This document shows positions 17,887 to 26,207 of a stretch of 64,000 nt of DNA, piece by piece. The DNA is taken from positions 1 to 64,000 of the forward strand of contig LFCR01000006.1 in NCBI GenBank assembly GCA_001189215.1. The letters are read 5' to 3'. The stretch comes from Parcubacteria bacterium C7867-008. GTDB lineage: Bacteria; Patescibacteria; Paceibacteria; UBA9973; UBA2103. Under the pieces are notes generated by a model, which was given only the letters and a program-made list of their open reading frames with translations, was not told the origin of the DNA and did no database searches. Numbering within the stretch: the first letter of the stretch is position 1; the number at the start of each line of letters is the position of its first letter. Made by a program: the position numbers and the translations under genes.

Positions 17887-18390
17887 ATGACATCTGTATC
17901 TTCTGCGGCACGACGCGGTTTCACTCTCATCGAGCTCCTCGTCGTTATCGCCATCATCGGTATTCTCTCTTCTGTAGTGCTCGCATCTCTCAACACAGCA
18001 CGTAACAAGGGAGCTGACGCTTCAGTGAAATCAAACCTCGGCGAAGCACGCGCTCAGGCTGAACTTTTCTACGACGCAAACGGTAACAAGTACCTTGTCG
18101 CTGCAGGTGCAACTACTGACGTTTGTGCTCCTACTGGCCTCGTTGGCGGTGTTAAGGGTATTGCAACATCAGTAACTGCAGCAGCTGCTGCAACTGGCGC
18201 AACATACACCGGTACACTTGCTAACCCTAGTACCGCTACTGTTGCTGCTTGTCACGCACTTGCTGACGGTAGCGCATGGGCAGCTTCTGCTCCTCTCAAG
18301 GCAACTACGGGTTACTACTGTGTTGACAGCACTGGTAACGCTACCAGCACTGCAACAGCACTTGCTGGAGGTATTGCAGTTTGCAGCTAG
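17887..18390 (+). CDS. Type IV pilin, probably the major subunit
   Basis: 167 residues with a class III signal ARRG/FTLIELLVVIAIIGILSS: cleavage between Gly and Phe, Glu5 present. The C-terminal globular domain holds four conserved Cys (DVC, ACHA, YYCVDS, final CS), probably two disulfides, shared by all four tandem pilins. It is first in the series, has the only long leader and is followed by a strong terminator, which suggests it is the most expressed. Its first ~48 codon bases after the signal site are shared base for base with the next three genes. Confidence 0.93.
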   Translation: MTSVSSAARRGFTLIELLVVIAIIGILSSVVLASLNTARNKGADASVKSNLGEARAQAELFYDANGNKYLVAAGATTDVCAPTGLVGGVKGIATSVTAAAAATGATYTGTLANPSTATVAACHALADGSAWAASAPLKATTGYYCVDSTGNATSTATALAGGIAVCS

Positions 18391-18418
18391 TCTCCAACTG
18401 GCAACTCTTGTGCGGAAA

Positions 18419-18442
18419 GAAAGCGCCGAAAGGCGCTTTCTT
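18419..18442 (+). terminator. Intrinsic terminator after the first pilin
   Basis: A perfect nine-base stem GAAAGCGCC / GGCGCTTTC closed by a GAAA tetraloop and followed by TTC TTC. It separates the first pilin from the other three. Confidence 0.8.
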
Positions 18443-18501
18443 CATATACGTAATCCCCACGGAGTAGGAGGGGGTATAAAGTATCTCGTATACTGAAACG
18501 T

Positions 18502-19008
18502 ATGACTCCTTCGTGCGCTCATACGCGCGGTTTCACTCTCATCGAGCTCCTCGTCGTTATCGCCATCATCGGTATTCTCTCTTCTGTGGTGCTCGGGGCT
18601 CTTAATTCAGCGCGCAACAAAGCAGCCGATGCAGCCATAAAATCGAATCTAGAAAATGCACGAAAGCAAGCAGCACTTTTTTATGAAACGAACGGCGGTA
18701 GGTATGTTGGTGCTGCAGGTACTGCAACAGACGTTTGTTCGCCACTTGCTTCGGTCGGGAGCCCTGCGGTAAAAGGTATTTACGGTTATGTTTCTGCTGC
18801 TGCAACTGCAGCCGGCATCTCACCCACAGTAGTCATGAATGGTACTGATAGTTCAGCAATCGCTGCTGCTTGTCATGCAAATGCTGCGGTGTGGGGAGCT
18901 GAGGTACCACTCAAATCCAATCCCTCACTTAATTTTTGCGTCGATAATTATGGGACTGCAACCATTACTCCAACGGTTCTTAATGGTGCTTTTGCTACGT
19001 GCAGCTAA
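18502..19008 (+). CDS. Type IV pilin paralogue 2
   Basis: 168 residues. Prepilin site RG/FTLIELLVV with Glu5, conserved N-terminal helix, and a divergent globular domain that keeps the four Cys (DVC, ACHA, NFCVDN, TCS). Own promoter: TATACT (18489-18494) ends seven bases before the ATG. Compared with pilin 1, the downstream sequence has drifted strongly while the helix-coding block remains identical. Confidence 0.92.
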   Translation: MTPSCAHTRGFTLIELLVVIAIIGILSSVVLGALNSARNKAADAAIKSNLENARKQAALFYETNGGRYVGAAGTATDVCSPLASVGSPAVKGIYGYVSAAATAAGISPTVVMNGTDSSAIAAACHANAAVWGAEVPLKSNPSLNFCVDNYGTATITPTVLNGAFATCS

Positions 19009-19037
19009 TCCACATGTACATAGGAATGAATAGCAAC

Positions 19038-19677
19038 ATATACGTATAATACGTATATGACTTCACTACGCGTGTTCACACGCGGTTTCACTCTCATCGA
19101 GCTCCTCGTCGTTATCGCCATCATCGGTATTCTCTCTTCTGTGGTGCTCGCATCTCTCAACACAGCACGTAACAAGGGAGTTGATGCTGCGGTAAAGACA
19201 AATCTTGGTGAAGCACGTGGTCAAGCTGAACTTTTCTACGACGCAAATAATTTTCACTATGTGGGGACAGCAGGTACGGTTGATGATGTTTGTTTCTCAG
19301 GTGCATCAGTAGGAGGTGTACGTGGTATCTATGGATCAGTATCTTTTGCAGGAACATCTAGCGGTGGTTCACCAACAGTTGCAATGACAGGTTCCCCGAG
19401 TTCTCCAACAGAAGCTGCGTGTCATGCGGACATGACTGCATGGGCAGCATCAGCTCCTCTTCGTCATCAGGTGAATATGTATTACTGCGTAGATAGCACG
19501 GGTATTGCGACCGTTACACCAAACGTTCTTCCTGCAGGCCAGTTGTATTGCAGCTAATCCCCATATCGGTAGGAGGGAATACCTATATATACGTATAATA
19601 CGTATATGACTTCACTACGCGTGTTCACACGCGGTTTCACTCTCATCGAGCTCCTCGTCGTTATCGCCATCATCGGT
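19038..19677 (+). repeat. Direct repeat spanning promoter, start and signal helix of pilins 3 and 4
   Basis: Bases 19038-19128 and 19587-19677 are identical over 91 bases, covering the -10 box, ATG, signal peptide and first helix codons. A 48-base core of it also occurs unchanged at 17914-17961 and 18526-18573, so it is present four times in 1.8 kb. Confidence 0.9.
19057..19557 (+). CDS. Type IV pilin paralogue 3
   Basis: 166 residues with prepilin site RG/FTLIELLVV, Glu5 and four conserved Cys (DVC, ACHA, YYCVDS, YCS). The TATAAT at 19045-19050 lies six bases before the ATG. The promoter, start and first ~72 coding bases are identical to paralogue 4. The helix-coding region up to the 'FYDA' codons is also very close to pilin 1. 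Confidence 0.92.
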   Translation: MTSLRVFTRGFTLIELLVVIAIIGILSSVVLASLNTARNKGVDAAVKTNLGEARGQAELFYDANNFHYVGTAGTVDDVCFSGASVGGVRGIYGSVSFAGTSSGGSPTVAMTGSPSSPTEAACHADMTAWAASAPLRHQVNMYYCVDSTGIATVTPNVLPAGQLYCS

Positions 19678-20145
19678 GTACTCTCAAGTATTGTTCTTTC
19701 ATCACTGAACCAAGCAAGGAATAAAGGTAATGACGCTGCAGTGAAATCAAACCTTGATAATGCGCGTGCACAGGCGCAGCTTTTCTATGACACCAATGGA
19801 AATCGTTTCGTGGTAACACCAGGAACCGCAACTGATGTGTGTGCAGCAACAGCGTCAGTCGGCTCCCCAGCGGTTTCTGGCGTCTTTAGTTTCGTAGCAG
19901 CAGCTGCGCGTGCAGCAGGCTATGGAACGGTAAATAACACTATTACCGTTACGGGCGGGGCAGCAGTTGTAACGTGTCACGCGTGTTATACCGGTCAGGC
20001 CAGTACGGACTGCACGACAGAAGGACGCTGGGCAGCTGAAGCACCTCTCAAAACAACTGGTCAGGTGTATTGTGTGGACTCTTCTGGTTTAGCAAGTACT
20101 ACCACTCAAACACTTGGTGCAGGTGATACTAAATGCGCTGGATAA
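19606..20145 (+). CDS. Type IV pilin paralogue 4
   Basis: 179 residues with prepilin site RG/FTLIELLVV and Glu5. It differs from the other pilins by an inserted loop with two extra Cys (TCHACYTGQASTDCTTEG). TATAAT (19594-19599) ends six bases before the ATG. It is followed after six bases by the prepilin peptidase gene. Confidence 0.92.
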   Translation: MTSLRVFTRGFTLIELLVVIAIIGVLSSIVLSSLNQARNKGNDAAVKSNLDNARAQAQLFYDTNGNRFVVTPGTATDVCAATASVGSPAVSGVFSFVAAAARAAGYGTVNNTITVTGGAAVVTCHACYTGQASTDCTTEGRWAAEAPLKTTGQVYCVDSSGLASTTTQTLGAGDTKCAG

Positions 20146-20151
20146 GCTTTC

Positions 20152-20916
20152 GTGATTTCTCCACTCTTTATCTCATTCATCTTGTTCGTACTTGGGGCGC
20201 TCAGCGCTAGTTTTACTGGTGTTGTTGCAGAACGTATACATACGGGACAATCGTGGGTACGAGGAAGATCACGCTGTAATTCATGTGGAACCCTACTTGA
20301 TGCGCGTGATCTTTTTCCCGTTATATCTTGGTTCCTGTATCTGGGACGATGTCGTACCTGCCGTGCACGAGTGCCAATGACGTATGTCGTCACAGAGATT
20401 GCACTTGGTACATCATTTGTTCTTGCCTATACTACTATTGGACTCACATCGGTACTTCCATTCTTTCTCGTTGGTCTGACCGTCTTACTGTTCATAGTTC
20501 TCTATGATCTTCGGCATATGGTGGTCCCCACAGGATCATCAAACAGTCTCATTGTGCTCTCTCTCATTATCGCGTTTCTTAGTGCGCACAGTAGTAAGGA
20601 ATTTGGTCTTGTTCTAGTATCTTCTGGCGTAATTGCGCTCTTCTTTTTCCTTATGCATGTGCTTTCGAAGGGTAGGGCAATGGGGCTTGGAGACGCACCA
20701 GTTGCACTCGCACTTTCGCTAATGGTTGGTACATATGCCTTCGCTGGGGTGATGTTCTCTTTTTGGATTGGTGCGTTGTACGGCATAGTTGTATTGAGTA
20801 CAAGGCGCGGAGGGCCTAGAATGGGTATAGAGGTTCCATTCGTGCCGTTCTTGGCACTTGGCTATCTCCTCGCTTTCTTCTCTACATGGAATCCATTCGC
20901 ACTCGTTCTCTGGTAG
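20152..20916 (+). CDS. pilD: Prepilin peptidase / N-methyltransferase PilD
   Basis: 254 residues, multi-pass membrane aspartic protease. The cytoplasmic loop keeps two CxxC pairs (CNSC, CRTC). Catalytic Asp residues lie in LYDLRH and in MGLGDAPVAL (GxGD motif). It cleaves pilin signals after Gly and methylates the new N terminus. The start is GTG 20152, six bases after the last pilin stop. Its 3' end overlaps the next gene by 31 bases. Confidence 0.95.
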   Translation: MISPLFISFILFVLGALSASFTGVVAERIHTGQSWVRGRSRCNSCGTLLDARDLFPVISWFLYLGRCRTCRARVPMTYVVTEIALGTSFVLAYTTIGLTSVLPFFLVGLTVLLFIVLYDLRHMVVPTGSSNSLIVLSLIIAFLSAHSSKEFGLVLVSSGVIALFFFLMHVLSKGRAMGLGDAPVALALSLMVGTYAFAGVMFSFWIGALYGIVVLSTRRGGPRMGIEVPFVPFLALGYLLAFFSTWNPFALVLW

Positions 20917-21572
20917 CACATCGGCCCCAAAAGCGACGTGGCTTTACTCTCGTAGAGCTTCTCGTGTCTCTTTCTATTGTTTTTCTTATCTCTGCCATTG
21001 CGATTACCGGACAATCAACCTTCAATCAAGGTATTCTTTTGAACGATACAGCGTATAGTCTTGCCCTTTCAACACGCCAAGCTCAATCACTTGGCCTTTC
21101 AAGTAGGAAGTTTGCAGGGGTGCAGAATGGTGGGTATGGCATCTATGTTACTAATAATGCACCTATCAACTCGTACATCATCTTTGCCGATATAAATAGT
21201 GTTCCAAGCGGCCCATCTTGGTGCACCGCAGTTGCATCATCCACACCGGAATCAAAGTCAGGCAACTGTATGTATGATGGATTAGGCGAGACATTTCAGA
21301 CTTATACCTTAACTCGCGGTTTCACTATCAGTGATTTCTGCGGGAAGACTCCCACGGGTTTGAAGTGTGCAAGTACTGATGATGTCGCATCGGTACATGC
21401 ACTTTTCCTCCGTCCCAATACTAGCTCTGTTATCACGGGTGTATCACCAGGTGGTACTAAGATAGCCTTCTCTTGCCTCCAATTCTCATTACGTGCACCG
21501 GGAGGAACAGCCGTGCAAACAGTACGTGTGACACAGGTCGGTGAGATATCCGTTGGACAAATATGCTCATAA
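20886..21572 (+). CDS. Minor pilin, GspH/FimT-like
   Basis: 228 residues with a long basic leader and prepilin site RRG/FTLVELLVSLSIV, Glu5 present. The globular part (about 60-228) starts with a helix carrying 'STRQAQSLGLSSR', as in GspH/FimT pseudopilins. Such proteins prime pilus assembly at the tip. It overlaps pilD by 31 bases, in a different frame. Confidence 0.85.
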   Translation: MESIRTRSLVAHRPQKRRGFTLVELLVSLSIVFLISAIAITGQSTFNQGILLNDTAYSLALSTRQAQSLGLSSRKFAGVQNGGYGIYVTNNAPINSYIIFADINSVPSGPSWCTAVASSTPESKSGNCMYDGLGETFQTYTLTRGFTISDFCGKTPTGLKCASTDDVASVHALFLRPNTSSVITGVSPGGTKIAFSCLQFSLRAPGGTAVQTVRVTQVGEISVGQICS

Positions 21573-21574
21573 CT

Positions 21575-22120
21575 ATGAAATCATCACGCTCAGGTTTTTC
21601 CCTTATTGAACTTATCGTTTCGGTAGGTCTGTTTGCAGTGGTCATGCTTATCTCAACAGGCGCATACCTTTCGTTGGTAAGTCTCGATCGAAAAGCACGA
21701 GCAACCAACGATCTGGTGACTAATCTTTCCTTTGCCATAGATACTATGGAACGATCCCTTCGCACTGGCTCAGACTTTACCTGTACTGGCACTACTCCTG
21801 ATACAGGCGGTGGTGGTGGAGAAGACTGTAGATACGGAAGCCACACTATTTCCTTCACCGATGATCTTTCACAATCTGTTACCTATAAACAACTTGAAGG
21901 TGCTGTGCAGCAATGTGTTGGGCTTTCGTGTAGCACGCTTACTGACCCACGTGTAAATGTTTCAGATGTAACGTTCTATGTGCGCGGACAAGGAACAACG
22001 GACAGCATACAACCGTGGGTTACCTATAGTGTGAAGGGGACCATAACTCCTGATGCTGTAAACGGGCCAATTACATTTACTATTCAGAGCACGGCATCAC
22101 AGCGTAAAATAGATCTATGA
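21575..22120 (+). CDS. Minor pilin, PilW-like
   Basis: 181 residues from ATG 21575, with prepilin site RSG/FSLIELIVSVGLF and Glu5. The helix continues with 'MERSLRTGSDFTC', typical of PilW/GspJ-like minor pilins. A short Gly run and Cys pairs lie in the globular domain. Its stop overlaps the next start (ATGA). Confidence 0.82.
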   Translation: MKSSRSGFSLIELIVSVGLFAVVMLISTGAYLSLVSLDRKARATNDLVTNLSFAIDTMERSLRTGSDFTCTGTTPDTGGGGGEDCRYGSHTISFTDDLSQSVTYKQLEGAVQQCVGLSCSTLTDPRVNVSDVTFYVRGQGTTDSIQPWVTYSVKGTITPDAVNGPITFTIQSTASQRKIDL

Positions 22121-22629
22121 TCAAACCTCGTTCAGGATTCACGTTGGTTGAAACGCTGGTGGCCATCGCTATCCTAACGATAAGTATTGTTGGCCCGTAC
22201 TACTCCATCTATAAGGCAGTACAGACCACTTATATCGCACGTGACAAACTTATCGCCACGTCACTTGCACAAGAGGGTGTTGAATATGTACGTAACACTC
22301 GTGACAGCAACTATCTCTATAATATTGCTAATCCTGGATCTCCGGTGAATTGGATGTATACCCTTACTCCATGCAAGGGAATGAAGTGTACTGTTGATGT
22401 AACAGGATATCAGCCACCAACAGCATGTGCTACGACCTGTACGCCACTCAACCTTACTCCCAGCAACCTCTATAGTTACAGTAGCGGTACCGTAACGCGA
22501 TATACACGCAGTGTAATAATCACTGACGTTACACCTACAGAGGTAGTCGTAGTAGTAACGGTTAGTTGGAAAAATGCACAGGTAAACAATTCACTAGTTG
22601 TTACGGAGCATCTCTATAATTGGCTATGA
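22117..22629 (+). CDS. Minor pilin, PilV/GspI-like
   Basis: 170 residues with prepilin site RSG/FTLVETLVAIAIL, Glu5. The helix reads into 'ATSLAQEGVEYVRNTRDSNYL', the pattern of PilV/GspI-type minor pilins. Four Cys lie around residues 85-107. It overlaps genes on both sides by four bases, so the minor pilins form a translationally coupled block. Confidence 0.85.
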   Translation: MIKPRSGFTLVETLVAIAILTISIVGPYYSIYKAVQTTYIARDKLIATSLAQEGVEYVRNTRDSNYLYNIANPGSPVNWMYTLTPCKGMKCTVDVTGYQPPTACATTCTPLNLTPSNLYSYSSGTVTRYTRSVIITDVTPTEVVVVVTVSWKNAQVNNSLVVTEHLYNWL

Positions 22630-23837
22630 TTCGTACTCGAACACCAAAAGGCTTCACGCTTCTCATAGCAATTATTCTTTCAACCGTTGTTCTCTCGGTC
22701 GGCCTCTCATTGCTTGATGTGGCATATAAGCAAACCATTCTTGCTTCGACTGCAAAACAATCAGAGCTTGCTTTCTATAATGCAGACTCCGCACTTGAGT
22801 GTGCACTGTACTATGATCAGAAATTTAATGCCTTCGATTATGACTCTCCTATAGGAGCAGGTGCAATTACCTGCAGCAGTACTCCTGTTACGAACTACAC
22901 CAGAGATATAAGTGATCCGACAAAACACATCACCATCTTTGCACTCCCCTGTGCTGATGGAGGTTCCTACGCAACTACCACCATATATAAGTATCCAGGA
23001 GGAGCTACTGCACTCTATGCCAATGGTTTCAACACGTGTAATGCAGCTGACCCCGCACGCATTGAACGCGGCCTCAAAGCTACATATGGTGATCCTGCAG
23101 CAGCTCCTGGCCCAGGACCTGGTGGAAGTGCAAGTTATTTGATCGTAGGTGGCGGTGGTGGCGGTGGTGCAGGTGGCGGTGGTGGTGGCGGAGGCGGACA
23201 GGTTAATACCGGCTCACTCGCTCTGACAGGAGGTACTACCTATCCGATTGTAGTTGGTACTGGGGGTGTAACGGGTGTTTCTGGTGGTCCTGCAGCAAAC
23301 GGCACACTCAGTTCTGCCTTTTCGGTAACCTCTCTTGGTGGTCGTGGTGGAAGTCTGGTAGCTAGAGACGGTGGAGCGTCGGGTTCAGGTAATGCAGGTG
23401 GAGCAACAGGGCCTATTGGTAGCGGTGCTGGCGGTGGCGGTCAGGCTAGTGTGGGCCAAGATGGGCCTGTGATGGGTGGCGGTAATGGTGGTACAGGAGT
23501 AAATAACGCACTTTCTGGTGTGTCTGTTGGCTATGCAGGTGGTGGCGGTGGTGGTACCGGGCCGTCTGGTGGTCCGGCAGGATCTGCTACTCACGGCGCT
23601 GGCGCTGGCGGTGCAGCGGCAGTAGCAGGTGTTTCTGGAACCGCAAATACGGGTGGCGGCGGTGGCGGCGGTGGAGGTAGTTTTGGTTCTGGACCGGGTG
23701 GTACTGGAGCCGATGGTGTGGTTATCGTGAGTTACCCAACCGGCACTATCATAGGAGCAACAGGAGGCTCTAAAACTACGTCAGGCGGAAATACCATCCA
23801 CACATTCGTCACAAGTGGCTCTCTCGTAATTCCATAG
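22626..23837 (+). CDS. PilX-like minor pilin fused to a glycine-rich domain
   Basis: 403 residues. The N terminus is prepilin-like (PKG/FTLLIAIILSTVVLS) but lacks Glu5, as is usual for PilX/GspK-type tip subunits; the helix continues with ELAFYNADSALECALYYD. After ~150 residues a Pro/Gly linker leads into ~230 residues rich in poly-Gly runs separated by short strands (SYLIVGGGG; GTTYPIVVGTGG; DGVVIVSYPTG). This pattern fits a glycine-rich sandwich domain as in phage tail-tip adhesins. ATG 22626 overlaps the previous stop; TTG 22620 is an alternative. The fusion suggests an adhesive pilus tip. Confidence 0.82.
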   Translation: MIRTRTPKGFTLLIAIILSTVVLSVGLSLLDVAYKQTILASTAKQSELAFYNADSALECALYYDQKFNAFDYDSPIGAGAITCSSTPVTNYTRDISDPTKHITIFALPCADGGSYATTTIYKYPGGATALYANGFNTCNAADPARIERGLKATYGDPAAAPGPGPGGSASYLIVGGGGGGGAGGGGGGGGGQVNTGSLALTGGTTYPIVVGTGGVTGVSGGPAANGTLSSAFSVTSLGGRGGSLVARDGGASGSGNAGGATGPIGSGAGGGGQASVGQDGPVMGGGNGGTGVNNALSGVSVGYAGGGGGGTGPSGGPAGSATHGAGAGGAAAVAGVSGTANTGGGGGGGGGSFGSGPGGTGADGVVIVSYPTGTIIGATGGSKTTSGGNTIHTFVTSGSLVIP

Positions 23838-23881
23838 ATTTGATAATTTCCTCATTCCGTATTTACGCATACAATAGATAG

Positions 23882-25897
23882 ATGAGTGTTCCGAACGAGA
23901 AGAGGGTGAGAGCAAAACAGCTCCAAGAAACCATAGCAAAATACCGCACCCTGTATCATGAACAGGATGAATCGCCGATCTCCCCTGAGGCATTGGATTC
24001 ACTGAAATATGAACTTGCACAATTAGAGACTAAATACCCAGAACTCAAGACCGCAACGTCTCCAACGCAAACTGTTGCGGGTACCGTTCTTCCTGAACTC
24101 AAGAAGACAAAACATCAGGTTCCTCAATGGTCTCTTGATGATGCCTTTAGCGAAGAAGATATATGTGCATTTGATGATCGGGTTAAGCGAACACTTGCCA
24201 AGACCCTTGGACGTGAAGTTTCTCCAACGTATGCATGTGAATTAAAAATAGATGGCCTGCATATTGTTCTTACCTATGAGAAGGGCAAGCTTGTTACTGC
24301 CGCTACTCGCGGTGATGGAGTGGTAGGAGAAAACGTCACCCATAATATTCGTACGATAAAGGAAGTCCCACAGGAGCTCGATCATCCAGTCGATCTTATT
24401 GTTGAAGGAGAGGTGTATCTAACACGTTCAGGTTTCAAGAAACTAAATATTCAACGTGAGAAAGATGGACAGCCACTCTTTGCTAACCCGCGTAACGCAG
24501 CAGCGGGCTCTGTTCGTCAACTAGACTCTTCTATTGCTGCCAAGCGTCCACTTGGTGTATTTCTCTATGACATCGATGTTCTGAGCGAAACATTCCCAGA
24601 CACACAGATGCATGAGCTCGAATACATAAAGAAGATGGGTATGCCCTCAAATACGAATGCCGTTCTTGCAACGAGCGTTGAAGAGATTATGGCGCTTTGG
24701 AAGAAATGGCAGGGCAGTACACGAGATAAAGCAGACTATCAGATAGACGGCATCGTCATAAAGGTCAATGAACGCGAATACCAAGAGGCACTTGGGTATA
24801 CCGGGAAAGGACCACGGTTCTCCATCGCACTTAAGTTCCCAGCAGAACAGGTGACGACTATTGTGGAAGATATTGTACTTCAGATTGGACGCACGGGGGT
24901 GGTAACTCCAGTTGCACAGATGCGACCCGTATCAGTTGCCGGTACGACGGTTGCTCGAGCAACTCTACACAATGAAGATTTCATAACCGAGAAAGATATT
25001 CGTATAGGAGATACTGTCATCCTTCAAAAGGCAGGAGATATCATTCCAGAGATTGTGCAGGTTCTCACCGAGTTCCGTACCGGAAAAGAGAAGAAGTGGA
25101 AGTTTCCAAAGCGGTCACCATTATGTGGAGGAGATGGGACTATTGAGAGAGTGCCTGGTGAAGCCGCACATCGTTGCGCGGTGCGCGGTTCTTTTGAAGA
25201 ACAGTACCGTAAGCTGGCTCACTTTGCAGGACGCTCAGCATTAGATGTGGATGGACTTGGCAAAGAGACCGTAAAACTTCTCATGGAGCACGAGTTGGTA
25301 AGTGCATATGATGATTTCTTTGATCTTACGCGAGATGAACTGCTGGCACTTCCAGGATTTAAGGAGAGGTCTGCAGATAATCTCCTTGCATCACTTGCTG
25401 CGGTGCGTTCCATTTCTATGGACCGTTTGCTAGTTGGTTTATCAATACCTCATGTTGGAGAAGAAACCGCATATCTCCTTGCACAGAATTATCCAACTAT
25501 GTCTTCACTTCAAAAAGCGAGTGTAGATGATATTGCAGGTATACGCGGTATTGGGGACGTAATAGGTAAGGCGGTGCATACATGGTTTGCAGATACTGAA
25601 AACAAAGAACAACTTGCACGTCTTCTTGCACACCTCACCATTGAACGAGTAAGCGCGGCTGTGCACGGCCCTCTTGAAGGGCAAACGGTAGTAGTGACTG
25701 GAACTTTGGAAGGATTTGGTCGTGAAGAAGCGGAGGCTGCAGTACGACGTGCAGGAGGAAATGTATCTGGATCAGTATCAAAAAAGACCTCATTTGTGGT
25801 GGCAGGGGAGAATGCAGGGTTAAAGAAAGCAAAAGCAGAAGAGCTTGGAGTACCGGTTCTCACTGAGAGTGAATTCCGAAAGCGCCTTGAATCGTGA
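23882..25897 (+). CDS. ligA: NAD-dependent DNA ligase LigA
   Basis: 671 residues, full length. Adenylation domain with catalytic Lys in CELKIDGLH, GDGVVGENVTHN and LVEGEVYL-type motifs; OB fold; zinc finger; helix-hairpin-helix repeats (VDGLGKETV, LPGFKERSADNL, IRGIGDVIGKAV); C-terminal BRCT (TVVVTGTLEGFGREEAE). It seals nicks in replication and repair. The zinc finger keeps only two Cys (SPLCGGDG and HRCAVRGS) of the usual four. TACAAT (23870-23875) ends six bases before the ATG. Confidence 0.97.
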   Translation: MSVPNEKRVRAKQLQETIAKYRTLYHEQDESPISPEALDSLKYELAQLETKYPELKTATSPTQTVAGTVLPELKKTKHQVPQWSLDDAFSEEDICAFDDRVKRTLAKTLGREVSPTYACELKIDGLHIVLTYEKGKLVTAATRGDGVVGENVTHNIRTIKEVPQELDHPVDLIVEGEVYLTRSGFKKLNIQREKDGQPLFANPRNAAAGSVRQLDSSIAAKRPLGVFLYDIDVLSETFPDTQMHELEYIKKMGMPSNTNAVLATSVEEIMALWKKWQGSTRDKADYQIDGIVIKVNEREYQEALGYTGKGPRFSIALKFPAEQVTTIVEDIVLQIGRTGVVTPVAQMRPVSVAGTTVARATLHNEDFITEKDIRIGDTVILQKAGDIIPEIVQVLTEFRTGKEKKWKFPKRSPLCGGDGTIERVPGEAAHRCAVRGSFEEQYRKLAHFAGRSALDVDGLGKETVKLLMEHELVSAYDDFFDLTRDELLALPGFKERSADNLLASLAAVRSISMDRLLVGLSIPHVGEETAYLLAQNYPTMSSLQKASVDDIAGIRGIGDVIGKAVHTWFADTENKEQLARLLAHLTIERVSAAVHGPLEGQTVVVTGTLEGFGREEAEAAVRRAGGNVSGSVSKKTSFVVAGENAGLKKAKAEELGVPVLTESEFRKRLES

Positions 25898-25909
25898 TAG
25901 AGTACCCGC

Positions 25910-26206
25910 ATGACCGCGCACGCAACGCCTGACGATGTAAAGAAGCTGGCTGCTCTTGCACGCCTTACGGTTTCTGAAGAAGAACTCCCAGCCTTTGTTG
26001 CTGAATTTGAAGCAATCCTTGGCTATGTGGGGCAGCTTGAAACACTTGATATTGCTGCAGGTAGCGATATCCTCCCTTATGCAAACACTTTCCGTACCGA
26101 GGGAACACCACATGAAAAAGGTGTCTGGACTCCAGATATTGTTAAAGCCTTTCCAAATAGGGAAGGTGACGCTCTTTCGGTGAAGCAGATCATTGCGAAC
26201 GACTAA
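25910..26206 (+). CDS. gatC: Asp/Glu-tRNA amidotransferase subunit C
   Basis: 98 residues with the family pattern VKKLAALARLTVSEEE, then FEAILGYVGQLETLD and a C-terminal LPYANTFRTEG. GatC stabilises GatA within the GatCAB complex that converts misacylated Glu-tRNA(Gln) or Asp-tRNA(Asn). A weak -10 (TAGAGT, 25898-25903) ends six bases before the ATG. gatA follows directly; gatB is not in this window. Confidence 0.95.
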   Translation: MTAHATPDDVKKLAALARLTVSEEELPAFVAEFEAILGYVGQLETLDIAAGSDILPYANTFRTEGTPHEKGVWTPDIVKAFPNREGDALSVKQIIAND

Positions 26207-26207
26207 T

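Noticed and set aside
23130..23720. Glycine-rich stretch as sequencing error or frameshift artefact
   Set aside because: The frame stays open, strands recur at regular spacing and codons vary between the Gly runs, so it is a real domain.
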